Assembly: GCA_943788695.1 (NCBI GenBank)
Contig: CALSRG010000003.1
Span: 104,001-168,000, forward strand
Direction: 5' to 3'
DNA: 64,000 nt
Source: an uncultured Flavobacteriaceae bacterium
GTDB taxonomy: Bacteria; Bacteroidota; Bacteroidia; Flavobacteriales; Flavobacteriaceae
In this document: positions 18,601-27,120 of the stretch, one piece after another
Layout: every line of letters starts with the position of its first letter
Position numbering within the stretch: the stretch's first letter is position 1
The notes under the pieces: generated by a model
What the model was told of the DNA's origin: nothing
Databases searched by the model: none
What the model saw: only the letters and a program-made list of their open reading frames with translations
Translations under genes and position numbers: made by a program

Positions 18601-19514
18601 CTAACGGTCAAGGAGAGCTTATTTTATTAGATTTTGAGACTCTCGGAGCAACTGTGTTTAAAGGTCAGGCTTCGGTTGTAAATGGTCAATTTGAATTTTC
18701 TTTTATAATTCCGCGCGATATACAAATTGCAGAGGGCAATGGAAAAGTTAGTTTTTATGCCAAGGAGGACAATGAGTTAATAGATCAAACAGGGTCTGAT
18801 TTGACGGTCAAAATCGGTGGAATCAATCCGAATGCGAGCGAAGATAACATTGGTCCGACCATTTCGTTATTTATGAATGACGAAAGTTTTATCTCGGGTG
18901 GAATTACCAATGAGAATCCTACTTTGTTGGTCAAGCTCTTTGATCTTAATGGTATCAATACTATTGGAGGGGTTGGTCACGATATTCTAGCAACCATAGA
19001 CGGTGACGATGCCAATGCGTTTAATCTTAATGATTATTACACGGCAAATCAAGATGATTTTCAAACTGGCAAAGTTATTTATCCCTTTAGAGATCTAGAA
19101 TCAGGCGAACACACATTGAAACTCAAGGCTTGGGATGTTTATAACAATGCTTCTGAATCTGAGATACGATTTGTTGTGTATAATGAAAATGATGGCTTAA
19201 AAATCGATCATGTTCTTAACTACCCAAATCCTTTTATCAATTACACTGAATTTTGGTTTAATCACAACAGTTCTGAGCCCTTGGATATTATGGTTCAAAT
19301 ATTTACAATTTCTGGAAAATTAATCAAAACCATTAAAGGTCAGTCAACTGGCGATGGTAAAGAAACCAGTGCTTTGTCTCGTGACTTGACATGGGATGGT
19401 ACCGATGATTTTGGCGACTTTATCGGTAAAGGGGTTTATATCTACAAGCTTTCAGTCCGATCAATTGCAACAGGATCAACAGCTTCAAAATTTGAAAAAC
19501 TAGTTAAACTGTAA
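15666..19514 (+). CDS. porU: Type IX secretion system sortase PorU
   Basis: A cell-surface C25-family (gingipain-like) cysteine protease that removes the C-terminal signal of T9SS cargo and attaches the cargo to the surface. The 1282-residue protein has a signal peptide (about 1-19, ending FTSAQ), a beta-rich N-terminal region, the C25 catalytic domain with His779 (VVNYFGHGGEDG) and Cys813 (CFVTVTCEYTKFD), and a C-terminal beta domain containing LNYPNPFINYTEFWF and FGDFIGKGVYIYKLSV, which resembles type A sorting or FlgD-like domains. The ATG at 15666 gives a proper signal peptide; an in-frame TTG lies 15 nt upstream. porV follows after 48 bp. Confidence 0.93.
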   Translation: MRSIYLLIVVFIFEFTSAQERNFDIKWGNSQTFDNGISTHVIPSFDAEHFNFNGETLTFVAQWPENGQIVKNSAKLTSVKTIPMSKQELLDLDPAFISSNIRFSLKSTNSRGATAAMLELSPILKTANGFEKITSFSVTYQNTPFRNSSLRSATIYNSILSQGAWYQFAINESGIYRLDRNFLQSLGIPVSGLNPNTIKIYGYGGDMLPLENFDDTPLDPVENAIKVIGAEDGVFDTEDYILFYGRGQRYNEDSRTHINAYTDQTIYYIQVGGSNGLRVNPLVEPTDASVEILTTFVDYQFHEVDQYNIANLGRRWFGERFDFESQQEFLFDFPNLMSNELAEIRVVAAATSEVNTNLQIALNGSPLGQINFSGNSSQSSALASGSELNTQASLSSEAVTVNLNYNNSGNPASTGYLDFISIAAKRALTYADETLFFNSKSSTQIDQVVTLSLSNSTDVKAVWDVTEIGAIGEFENNDALDNIVFKVVQGDDKAFVTLSAEDYLTPQQTSLSAVSNQNLKGTIFNDSSNGLSDIDYLIITREDMRFQAERLADIHRNYNDLNVKVVLLKDIYKEFNTGNPDIAAIRNFIKYVYDRFFDPNKRLKYVCLFGDGSYDYKDRINNNTMVVPSWYSYNSFNVVNSFVSDDFYGMMDIGEGTLVNADKLDIATGRILADSPQRAKILVDKIESYYSEAAYGNWRNQVVVVSDDVDASSEFDLENTTNIIGDLIASQKPQINVTKIHADAYVQESSSGGERYPEVNKSLFDAIELGALVVNYFGHGGEDGLASERIFDILNVKELKNQCKLNCFVTVTCEYTKFDNPNRPTAGEYLYWNPDGGAIAMLTTTRRIFLNVGVLFNVKLQDYLFGINGAPENISMAEALRLTKSNSSLSNVSQRRLVFFIGDPAMKLALPKPEIKLTHINGSPIEGNSELLRALDRATLKGAVLDETGNLLTNYNGNLTATVFDKNINRSTLGNDGVTNGQGELILLDFETLGATVFKGQASVVNGQFEFSFIIPRDIQIAEGNGKVSFYAKEDNELIDQTGSDLTVKIGGINPNASEDNIGPTISLFMNDESFISGGITNENPTLLVKLFDLNGINTIGGVGHDILATIDGDDANAFNLNDYYTANQDDFQTGKVIYPFRDLESGEHTLKLKAWDVYNNASESEIRFVVYNENDGLKIDHVLNYPNPFINYTEFWFNHNSSEPLDIMVQIFTISGKLIKTIKGQSTGDGKETSALSRDLTWDGTDDFGDFIGKGVYIYKLSVRSIATGSTASKFEKLVKL

Positions 19515-19522
19515 TAATCATT

Positions 19523-19530
19523 TATATTTG
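19523..19530 (+). promoter_or_regulatory. Predicted -7 element (TATATTTG) upstream of porV
   Basis: A perfect TAnnTTTG 32 bp before the porV start, without a clear -33 box. porV may be transcribed both from here and with porU. Confidence 0.35.
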
Positions 19531-19562
19531 TCGTTTATCTTTTACAACTAACATCAACCAAT

Positions 19563-20831
19563 TTGAAAAATAGATATTTTATTTTATCCGTCATTTTGTT
19601 TTCGGCTGTCGTGTCAGGCTTTTCTCAAACCACTACAATTATTCCAATCCCAGATAGTCGTGTGATAACAACAGGAGTTCCATTTTTACTTATTGCTGGT
19701 GATGCGCGTGCGGCAGGAATGGGGGATATGGGTGTAGCAACGTCTTCAGATGCTTATTCACAACAATGGAATCCATCTAAATATGGTTTTAATACTTCAA
19801 AATCAGGTGTGGCGGTAAATTATACACCTTATTTGAGCAAATTGGTCAATGATATTTTTCTTGGTAATGTAACGTACTTCAACCGTTTAAACGAACGCAG
19901 TGCTTTTGCCGCCAGTTTTAAATATTTTAGCTTGGGAGAAATTGAAATTATCACCGAACAGCAGGCGGCCGCAGGAGATTTTGACAATTTATTGATTGAA
20001 AGTCCTAACGAATTGGCTTTTGATTTGTCCTATTCTCTTAGATTGGCAGATCAATTTTCAATGGCTGTTTCTTTAGGATACTTACGGTCAGACTTACAAA
20101 TTCAATCCGTTGATTCAGACGCCACAGCTGCAAGTTCTTTTGCCGTTGGTTTGTCAGGGTACTATCAAAGTGAAGAAAATGCTTACGACAGTTTTAACGG
20201 AAGATGGCGTGCTGGATTTGCACTCCAAAATGTAGGACCAACGATCAGGTATGATAATACAGAAAATTCTGAAAACTTTTTACCCACAACCCTTCGTTTA
20301 GGTACTGGCTTTGATTTTATTTTTGACCCATATAATACCCTTGCCGTTACTGTTGAAGTAACAAAATTGTTGGTGCCAACACCTCCAATATATGGAAATG
20401 AATACGAATACGACGATGTAGATGGAGATGGGCAGTATAATGAAGATGTAGATATTCTTTCGAGTTCTCCTATAAATTCTGGAATTATACTTCAAGGACA
20501 AGACCCAAATGTCGGTTTTGTATCAGGAATTTTTCAGTCATTTGGCGATGCGCCAGGAGGGTTTAAAGAAGAGATGCAAGAGTTCACCTATGCCATAGGT
20601 GCTGAATACCGATATCAAGATTCTTTCGCCCTGCGCGCTGGATATTTTCATGAAAGCGAAACCAAAGGAGCGCGCCAGTTTTACACCTTCGGTGCGGGGT
20701 TCAAATACAATGTTGTTGACGTTGATTTATCTTACCTCTTTTCTGCGTCAAAGGTTCAAAGCCCTTTGGAGAGCACCTTAAGATTTTCTTTAACTTTTAA
20801 TTTTGGACGCGATTTTTATTCTGAATACTAA
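19563..20831 (+). CDS. porV: Type IX secretion system outer membrane channel protein PorV
   Basis: A FadL-like outer-membrane beta-barrel that shuttles T9SS cargo from the translocon to PorU. The 422-residue protein has a signal peptide (about 1-22, ending VSGFSQ), then TGVPFLLIAGDARAAGMGDMGVATSSDAYSQQWNPSKY, the PorV/LptO N-terminal signature. Its barrel strands end in SLTFNFGRDFYSEY. The start is TTG at 19563; no ATG lies near enough to keep the signal peptide. Position directly after porU supports the name. Confidence 0.93.
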   Translation: MKNRYFILSVILFSAVVSGFSQTTTIIPIPDSRVITTGVPFLLIAGDARAAGMGDMGVATSSDAYSQQWNPSKYGFNTSKSGVAVNYTPYLSKLVNDIFLGNVTYFNRLNERSAFAASFKYFSLGEIEIITEQQAAAGDFDNLLIESPNELAFDLSYSLRLADQFSMAVSLGYLRSDLQIQSVDSDATAASSFAVGLSGYYQSEENAYDSFNGRWRAGFALQNVGPTIRYDNTENSENFLPTTLRLGTGFDFIFDPYNTLAVTVEVTKLLVPTPPIYGNEYEYDDVDGDGQYNEDVDILSSSPINSGIILQGQDPNVGFVSGIFQSFGDAPGGFKEEMQEFTYAIGAEYRYQDSFALRAGYFHESETKGARQFYTFGAGFKYNVVDVDLSYLFSASKVQSPLESTLRFSLTFNFGRDFYSEY

Positions 20832-20902
20832 TATAAATAATTGATTTCCAGTTATTTGTTTGACTTAAACGAATCATTTTTGTCAATTTTAGAGACTTGT
20901 GT

Positions 20903-20932
20903 TTTGTAATACAGTTCTAAGCCGTATTTTTG
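20903..20932 (+). promoter_or_regulatory. Predicted promoter of pdhA-pdhC
   Basis: TTTG at 20903-20906, 18 nt, TATTTTTG at 20925-20932; 22 bp before the pdhA ATG. Confidence 0.65.
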
Positions 20933-20954
20933 TCGTTCGGTTTAGAAAAAAAAG

Positions 20955-21953
20955 ATGCAAAAAATCACTAAAAACACTTATCTCAAATGGTATGAAGACA
21001 TGCTGCTTTGGAGAAAGTTCGAAGACAAATTAGCTGCTGTTTATATCCAACAAAAAGTAAGAGGATTCCTTCATCTTTATAATGGTCAGGAGGCCATTTT
21101 GGCAGGAGCACTTCATGCCATGGATCTTTCAAAGGACAGAATGATTACAGCATATCGTAATCACGTTCAACCTATTGGAATGGGTGTAGATCCGCGTCGA
21201 GTAATGGCTGAACTTTATGGTAAAGCGACAGGTACATCTCATGGCCTTGGAGGTTCTATGCATATTTTTTCAAAAGAACATAGATTCTATGGAGGGCATG
21301 GTATTGTTGGTGGTCAAATTCCACTTGGTGCAGGTATGGCTTTCGGTGATAAATACCATAAAACTGGCTCAGTAACCATTTGCTGTTTTGGCGATGGTGC
21401 AGCGCGTCAAGGATCCCTTCACGAGTCGTTTAACTTGGCTATGCTTTGGAAACTTCCAGTTGTATTTATCTGCGAAAATAATGGCTATGCTATGGGTACC
21501 TCAGTAGAACGTACCGCCAATCATACGGAAATTTGGAAGTTAGGCTTAGGCTACGAGATGCCGTGTGGCCCTGTAGACGGAATGGATCCTGTCAAGGTAG
21601 CCGAAGCCATGGACGTAGCTCTTGAGAGAGCGCGATCAGGCGAAGGGCCAACCTTTCTTGAAATGAAAACTTACAGATATCGTGGACACTCAATGAGCGA
21701 TGCTCAACATTACAGAACAAAGGATGAGGTTGAGGAATACAAAAAAATTGATCCAATCAATCAGGTAAAAGAACTATTGTTAGTAAAAAAATATGCCACA
21801 CAAAAAAATATTGATGAAATTGACCAACGTGTAAAATCCTTAGTCGCGGAATGTGAAGAATTTGCAGAAAATTCTGATTTTCCAGAGAAGTCTCTCATGT
21901 ATGACGTGGTTTATGATCAGACAGACTATCCATTCATCCCACATAAAATATAA
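20955..21953 (+). CDS. pdhA: Pyruvate dehydrogenase E1 component, alpha subunit
   Basis: The thiamine-diphosphate subunit of E1, decarboxylating pyruvate and passing the acetyl group to lipoyl-E2. The 332-residue protein has YRNHVQPIGMGVDPRRVMAELYGK, GGSMHIF, the ThDP-binding GDGAARQGSLHESFNLAMLWKLPVVFICENN and the phosphorylation-loop-like YRYRGHSMSDAQHYR. It ends 3 bp before pdhC. No E1 beta gene follows, so the beta subunit must be encoded elsewhere. Confidence 0.95.
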   Translation: MQKITKNTYLKWYEDMLLWRKFEDKLAAVYIQQKVRGFLHLYNGQEAILAGALHAMDLSKDRMITAYRNHVQPIGMGVDPRRVMAELYGKATGTSHGLGGSMHIFSKEHRFYGGHGIVGGQIPLGAGMAFGDKYHKTGSVTICCFGDGAARQGSLHESFNLAMLWKLPVVFICENNGYAMGTSVERTANHTEIWKLGLGYEMPCGPVDGMDPVKVAEAMDVALERARSGEGPTFLEMKTYRYRGHSMSDAQHYRTKDEVEEYKKIDPINQVKELLLVKKYATQKNIDEIDQRVKSLVAECEEFAENSDFPEKSLMYDVVYDQTDYPFIPHKI

Positions 21954-21956
21954 CAC

Positions 21957-23540
21957 ATGGCACAAATAATAACAATGCCCCGTTTGAGTGATACCATGGA
22001 AGAAGGCACTGTAGCAACATGGTTCAAAAAAGTTGGCGATGCCGTGACGGAAGGTGATATTTTGGCAGAAATCGAAACGGATAAAGCCACAATGGAATTT
22101 GAGTCTTTCCATGAAGGTACCTTATTGCATATTGGTATTCAAGAAGGCGAAGCCGCAAAGGTAGATTCGTTATTAGCCATTATTGGTAAAAAAGATGAAG
22201 ATGTTTCATCCTTATTAAATGGAGGTACTGAGCCAAAATTGGAAACTACAACAGAGGATACTGGTCTTGTTACCTCAGATACAATCGTTCCTGAGGGAGT
22301 TATTGCAATCACGATGCCGCGTTTGAGCGATACCATGGAAGAGGGAACCGTTGCCACTTGGATTAAGAAAGTAGGTGATGAGGTTTATGAAGGGGATATC
22401 TTAGCGGAAATTGAGACAGATAAAGCCACAATGGAGTTTGAAGCATTTAACGCTGGAACGCTCTTGTATATTGGCATTCAGGAAGGCGAATCAGCCAAGG
22501 TAGACGCATTGCTTGCGATGATAGGTCCTAAAGGGACTGATGTTACCGATTATGTTAAAAATTATTTTAATACGACGTCATCCGTTTCATCTGAAACAAA
22601 GATAACTTCTATTGAACCGTCTTCAGTACAAAAAGCGCCTGTGATAGAAGAAGTTGCTTCACCAATTGCAAGTACGAACTCTCCTGATCGTCTTTTTGTA
22701 TCACCGTTGGCTAAAAAAATGGCTGAAGACAAAGGCATTAATTTGAATCAAGTTTCGGGTTCGGGAGAGCATGGTCGTATCATTAAAAGAGATATTGAAA
22801 ACTTTTCGCCTAACGCAGGAATTGGCCATTCCACTGTGCCATTTGTTCCAGTTGGTACAGAAAAATCTGAAAGTGTATCTAATAGTTCGATGCGCAAGGC
22901 AATTGCAAAACGTCTAGCGCAGTCTAAATTTTCAGCACCTCATTATTATTTGAATGTTGAATTGGACATGGACAATGCAGTGGCTTTCAGAACCCAGTTT
23001 AATACTATTCCAAGCACGAAAATTTCTTTTAATGACATTGTCTTGAAAGCAGTTGCAATGTCCTTAAAACAACATCCGCAAGTTAATGGACAATGGTTTG
23101 ATGACCGCATTCAACTAAATCATCATGTACATATTGGCGTTGCGGTAGCAGTAGAAGATGGGTTGATCGTCCCTGTACTGCGTTTTGCAAACGAGCAATC
23201 AATGCAGCAAATCAATGTTTCTGTAAAAGATTATGCGACTCGTGCTCAACAGAAAAAATTGAGTCAGCAAGAAATTGAGGGAAGTACATTCACAGTTTCT
23301 AATCTTGGAATGTTTGGGATCGAAAGTTTCACTTCAATCATAAACCAGCCTAATGGTGCAATTCTTTCGGTAGGGGCCATTGTTCAAAAACCAGTTGTGA
23401 AGAATGGAACTATAGTTGTTGGTCATGTGATGAAACTTACATTGGCCTGTGATCATCGTATTGTTGATGGTGCAACAGGAGCTCAGTTTTTGCATACGCT
23501 TAGAGGGTTTGTAGAAAATCCTGTAACGATGCTTGCCTAA
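21957..23540 (+). CDS. pdhC: Pyruvate dehydrogenase E2, dihydrolipoamide acetyltransferase (two lipoyl domains)
   Basis: It transfers the acetyl group to CoA and forms the core of the complex. The domain order in the 527-residue protein is lipoyl 1 (about 1-78, lipoylated Lys43 in ETDKATMEFE), lipoyl 2 (about 115-195, Lys156 in the same motif), a peripheral subunit-binding domain (about 245-285, FVSPLAKKMAEDKG) and the catalytic domain (about 300-527) with active-site DHRIVDG starting near residue 499. The two lipoyl domains are nearly identical around the lysine, suggesting internal duplication. Linkers are Ser/Thr/Glu/Pro-rich. It is co-transcribed with pdhA. Confidence 0.95.
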   Translation: MAQIITMPRLSDTMEEGTVATWFKKVGDAVTEGDILAEIETDKATMEFESFHEGTLLHIGIQEGEAAKVDSLLAIIGKKDEDVSSLLNGGTEPKLETTTEDTGLVTSDTIVPEGVIAITMPRLSDTMEEGTVATWIKKVGDEVYEGDILAEIETDKATMEFEAFNAGTLLYIGIQEGESAKVDALLAMIGPKGTDVTDYVKNYFNTTSSVSSETKITSIEPSSVQKAPVIEEVASPIASTNSPDRLFVSPLAKKMAEDKGINLNQVSGSGEHGRIIKRDIENFSPNAGIGHSTVPFVPVGTEKSESVSNSSMRKAIAKRLAQSKFSAPHYYLNVELDMDNAVAFRTQFNTIPSTKISFNDIVLKAVAMSLKQHPQVNGQWFDDRIQLNHHVHIGVAVAVEDGLIVPVLRFANEQSMQQINVSVKDYATRAQQKKLSQQEIEGSTFTVSNLGMFGIESFTSIINQPNGAILSVGAIVQKPVVKNGTIVVGHVMKLTLACDHRIVDGATGAQFLHTLRGFVENPVTMLA

Positions 23541-23555
23541 TATTTAGTCGTCAAT

Positions 23556-24239
23556 ATGACCAAACGTATTATTCTTACTGGCACAAGTCGGGGTATTGGC
23601 TTAGAGCTCGCTAAACAGTTGTCTGATCAAGGTCATCAGATTTTGGCGCTTTCGCGTCAAAACTCAGATCTGAAATTGCTGAATCTCAAAGGCGTTCATG
23701 CCCTAAATTTTGATTTATCTGAAACATCTGATCTGAGGCAAGTGATGGAATTTATCGAAATGAATTGGAATGGTGTCGATGTGTTGATTCATAACGCTGG
23801 CGCCATTTGTAACAAACCATTCATGGAAACAACAACCGAAGATTTTTTGTCGGTGTATCAAACAAATGTTTTTGGCGTAGCTAGTTTAACTAAAACGGTA
23901 GTGCCTTTTATGAGCTCCGATAGTCATGTAGTCGTTCTCAGTTCAATGGGAGGTGTTCAAGGAAGTTCTAAATTTCCTGGGCTATCAGCTTATAGCTCAA
24001 GTAAAGGAGCTGTGATCACTCTGGTAGAATTACTGGCTGAGGAATTCAAGAATAGTGGTCCTTCGTTTAATGCTTTGGCATTAGGTGCAGTACAGACCGA
24101 AATGCTTGCAACAGCCTTTCCTGGTTATCAAGCACCAACCACAGCGAGTGAAATGGCGGCCTTTGTGGCTAATTTCGCCTTAACGGGGCATCAGTATTTT
24201 AACGGAAAAGTTTTGCCAGTTTCAAACTCCACTCCATAA
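23556..24239 (+). CDS. SDR family NAD(P)-dependent oxidoreductase
   Basis: A short-chain dehydrogenase/reductase of 227 residues with the cofactor motif TGTSRGIG (8-15), NAG at 80-82 and the catalytic Tyr146-x3-Lys150 (SAYSSSKGA) preceded by VVLSSMGG. The substrate is not evident. It starts 16 bp after pdhC and may belong to the same transcript, but this does not tie it to pyruvate metabolism. Confidence 0.88.
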   Translation: MTKRIILTGTSRGIGLELAKQLSDQGHQILALSRQNSDLKLLNLKGVHALNFDLSETSDLRQVMEFIEMNWNGVDVLIHNAGAICNKPFMETTTEDFLSVYQTNVFGVASLTKTVVPFMSSDSHVVVLSSMGGVQGSSKFPGLSAYSSSKGAVITLVELLAEEFKNSGPSFNALALGAVQTEMLATAFPGYQAPTTASEMAAFVANFALTGHQYFNGKVLPVSNSTP

Positions 24240-24244
24240 TTTTG
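24212..24244 (+). promoter_or_regulatory. Predicted promoter of ctlX
   Basis: TTTG at 24212-24215, 21 nt, TAATTTTG at 24237-24244; it overlaps the end of the SDR gene and lies 40 bp before ctlX. Confidence 0.5.
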
Positions 24245-24283
24245 CTTTTAAGATAAAGTCACCCATCATTAAAACAAAGACAA

Positions 24284-25222
24284 ATGAGTCAATCTGCTAA
24301 TGCTATTTTAATGATTCGTCCGTTTGGCTTTCGTGCGAACGAACAAACAGCAGTCAATAATTACTATCAGAAAAATTCAGAAGGAATGACTGCTGACGCT
24401 TTAAACGATGCCGCTCAGAAAGAATTCGACGCTTTTGTAAAGGTTTTGCAAAAGCATGAGATCCAAGTGATTGTTTATCAAGATACGGGTGAGCAAGACA
24501 CCCCAGATTCTTTGTTTCCTAACAACTGGTTGTCATTTCATGAAAATGGTACTGTAGCGTTGTATCCAATGTTCGCAGAGAATAGAAGACTGGAACGCCA
24601 AGAAGCTGTTATTGAAACTGTTGAAGCATCGGGTTTTGAAGTTAAATACTTTATGGATTATAGTGACGCTGAAAAAGATCAAATCTTTTTGGAAGGAACT
24701 GGAAGTATCGTTTTAGATCGTGTTAATCGCAAAGCCTATTGCGCATTGTCGCCTCGAGCAGATGAAGAATTATTTATAGAATTTTGCGAAGATTTCGAAT
24801 ACACCCCTGTTGTATTTCATGCCAATCAAACGGTTAACGGAAAACGATTACCAATCTATCACACAAATGTTATGATGTCCATAGCAGATCGATATGCCGT
24901 CGTTTGCTTGGATGCAATTGATGATAAAAAGGAACGTCGAATGTTAGAGAAGAATTTAAAATTTGACGGAAAAAAAATTATTGAATTGGACGAGAGGCAA
25001 ATTGCTTCGTTTGCTGGAAATATGCTTCAAGTTTTATCAAAATCAGGAAAGTCCCACTTGGTGATGAGCCAGCAGGCTTTTGACGCGTTGCGTTCTGAAC
25101 AAATCAATATGCTCAATGCACTTGATCCTATTATCACTTCTTCTCTTTCTACTATTGAAACCTTTGGTGGAGGAAGTGCCAGATGTATGATGGCGGAGGT
25201 TTTTTTACCTGGAGTTAGTTAG
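24284..25222 (+). CDS. ctlX: Citrulline utilization hydrolase CtlX-type amidinotransferase-fold protein
   Basis: A pentein-fold (amidinotransferase / arginine deiminase superfamily) enzyme of 312 residues. Visible motifs are MIRPFGFRANEQT at 10-22, DSLFPNNWLSFH at 75-86, a His193 in IYHTNVMMSI and the nucleophile Cys301 in GGGSARCMMAEVF at the C-terminus. This is the pattern of the CtlX group, which acts on citrulline or a related ureido/guanidino compound; the true substrate in Flavobacteria is not proven. It sits just upstream of argS, which has its own promoter, so the arginine link may be coincidental. Confidence 0.82.
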   Translation: MSQSANAILMIRPFGFRANEQTAVNNYYQKNSEGMTADALNDAAQKEFDAFVKVLQKHEIQVIVYQDTGEQDTPDSLFPNNWLSFHENGTVALYPMFAENRRLERQEAVIETVEASGFEVKYFMDYSDAEKDQIFLEGTGSIVLDRVNRKAYCALSPRADEELFIEFCEDFEYTPVVFHANQTVNGKRLPIYHTNVMMSIADRYAVVCLDAIDDKKERRMLEKNLKFDGKKIIELDERQIASFAGNMLQVLSKSGKSHLVMSQQAFDALRSEQINMLNALDPIITSSLSTIETFGGGSARCMMAEVFLPGVS

Positions 25223-25231
25223 GATAAAATC

Positions 25232-25259
25232 TTGTTTTAATTCGAAAAAAGTATCTTTG
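25232..25259 (+). promoter_or_regulatory. Predicted promoter of argS
   Basis: TTG at 25232-25234, 17 nt, TATCTTTG at 25252-25259, 22 bp before the ATG. Confidence 0.5.
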
Positions 25260-25281
25260 CGGCAAAGCAAAAGAACAAAGT

Positions 25282-27060
25282 ATGTCAATAGCTCAACTTA
25301 TTCAAAATCAACTTCAAAAAGCTTGTTCTGAATTATTTCAGGTTGATATTTCTGATTTTGAATTGCAAGAAACGCGAAAAGATTTTGAAGGCGACATTAC
25401 TTTGGTGGTTTTTCCTATTTTAAAATTTGTAAAACAGAATCCAGTGGTACTCGGTGATAAGCTGGGTGAATGGATGGTGTCAAATCTGCCTGAGATCAAA
25501 AAATATAATGTGGTATCGGGTTTTTTAAACCTTGTATTTACAGACCTTTACTATTTAGATGTTGTCCGCGGTGTATTTGACTTAGATAATTATGGTTTTG
25601 TAGAACAAAAAGTCAACGATAAAGCAGTTATTGTAGAATATTCTTCCCCTAATACTAACAAACCACTCCATTTGGGACATATTCGTAATAATTTATTGGG
25701 CTTTAGTGTTGCTGAAATTTTAAAAGCATCGGGTAAAACCGTATTCAAAACACAAATCATCAATGATCGAGGTATTCATATATGTAAAAGCATGTTGGCT
25801 TGGAAGCTTTTCGGTAATAATGAAACTCCAGAATCAACTGGTTTAAAGGGTGATAAACTTGTAGGAAATTATTATGTAAGATTTGATCAAGAATATAAAA
25901 AGGAAATTGCACAATTAATATCTGAAGGTTATTCTGAAGAGGAGTCTAAACAAAACGCTCCAATATTACTGGCAGCGCAAGATATGTTGCGTCAATGGGA
26001 AGCTGGCGACGAAGCTGTTGTGGCGCTTTGGAAGACCATGAATCATTGGGTGTATGAAGGTTTTGATGTGACTTATAAAAGTCTGGGTGTTGATTTTGAC
26101 AGTTACTATTATGAGTCAGACACTTATCTACTAGGCAAGTCATTTGTTGAGGAAGGATTGGCATCAGGTGTTTTTATTAAAAAATCAGATGGCTCAGTAT
26201 GGTGTGATCTCACCTCAGATGGCCTTGATGAAAAAATAGTATTGCGATCTGATGGTACTGCGGTATATATGACCCAAGACATAGGTACAGCCATTCAGCG
26301 CATCAAGGACCATCCCAATGCTGGCGGTATGGTATATACAGTTGGAAATGAACAAGACTATCATTTTAAAGTACTTTTTCTAATTCTCAAAAAATTAGGT
26401 TTTGAATGGGCAAGTAATCTACATCATCTGAGCTATGGCATGGTAGATTTGCCCAGTGGTAAAATGAAAAGCCGCGAAGGTACTGTGGTCGATGCCGACG
26501 ATTTGATTTTGGAGATGACCAAAACCGCCAAGACTATTGCTCAAGAGTTGGGCAAGCTGGAAGGTTATAATGATGCTGAAAAAGATACTGTTTACAAACA
26601 AATTGGCCTAGGCGCTTTGAAATACTATATTTTGAAAGTAGATCCGAAAAAACGAATTTTATTCGATCCGCAAGAATCCATTGACTTTCAAGGTAACACA
26701 GGTCCATTTATTCAATATACCTTTGCGAGAATATGTGCCATTATTAGGAAAGGTGGTGAGGAGAAAAGTATTGATTATAATAATGTCAGCATAGGTTCAC
26801 GTGAAAAAATACTGATAAAGGAATTGCTCAAATTTCCGAACACAATTCAGCAAGCTGCAGAGGCTTACAGTCCAGCTTTAGTAGCGAACTATGTTTATGA
26901 TCTCGTAAAGACATTTAATGGATTGTATCAGAATGTTTCTATTTTCGGAAATGAAAATGAAGATCAAAAGGCCTTCTTAATCAGACTTTCTAAAACCTCG
27001 GGTCAGGTCATAGCGCGTGCACTTAAGGTTTTAGGTATAGAAGCACCGGAGCGTATGTAA
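25282..27060 (+). CDS. argS: Arginyl-tRNA synthetase
   Basis: A class I synthetase charging tRNA-Arg. The 592-residue protein has the N-terminal additional domain (about 1-110), the HIGH-type motif HLGH at 130-133 (SSPNTNKPLHLGHIRNN), the KMSKS-equivalent region SGKMKSREGTVVDADDLI and a C-terminal DALR anticodon-binding domain (FARICAIIRKGG, ending RALKVLGIEAPERM). A terminator-like hairpin follows the stop codon. Confidence 0.96.
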   Translation: MSIAQLIQNQLQKACSELFQVDISDFELQETRKDFEGDITLVVFPILKFVKQNPVVLGDKLGEWMVSNLPEIKKYNVVSGFLNLVFTDLYYLDVVRGVFDLDNYGFVEQKVNDKAVIVEYSSPNTNKPLHLGHIRNNLLGFSVAEILKASGKTVFKTQIINDRGIHICKSMLAWKLFGNNETPESTGLKGDKLVGNYYVRFDQEYKKEIAQLISEGYSEEESKQNAPILLAAQDMLRQWEAGDEAVVALWKTMNHWVYEGFDVTYKSLGVDFDSYYYESDTYLLGKSFVEEGLASGVFIKKSDGSVWCDLTSDGLDEKIVLRSDGTAVYMTQDIGTAIQRIKDHPNAGGMVYTVGNEQDYHFKVLFLILKKLGFEWASNLHHLSYGMVDLPSGKMKSREGTVVDADDLILEMTKTAKTIAQELGKLEGYNDAEKDTVYKQIGLGALKYYILKVDPKKRILFDPQESIDFQGNTGPFIQYTFARICAIIRKGGEEKSIDYNNVSIGSREKILIKELLKFPNTIQQAAEAYSPALVANYVYDLVKTFNGLYQNVSIFGNENEDQKAFLIRLSKTSGQVIARALKVLGIEAPERM

Positions 27061-27069
27061 ATTTTTAAA

Positions 27070-27102
27070 CAAAAAAAAGCTGCATCAGTGATACAGCTTT
27101 TC
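27070..27102. terminator. Bidirectional terminator between argS and proteorhodopsin
   Basis: AGCTG (27078-27082) pairs with CAGCT (27094-27098), extended by weaker pairs, with A8 before and a T-rich stretch after. It lies between convergent genes and can serve both strands. Confidence 0.6.
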
Positions 27103-27120
27103 TTATTTCTTTAAGATCAA

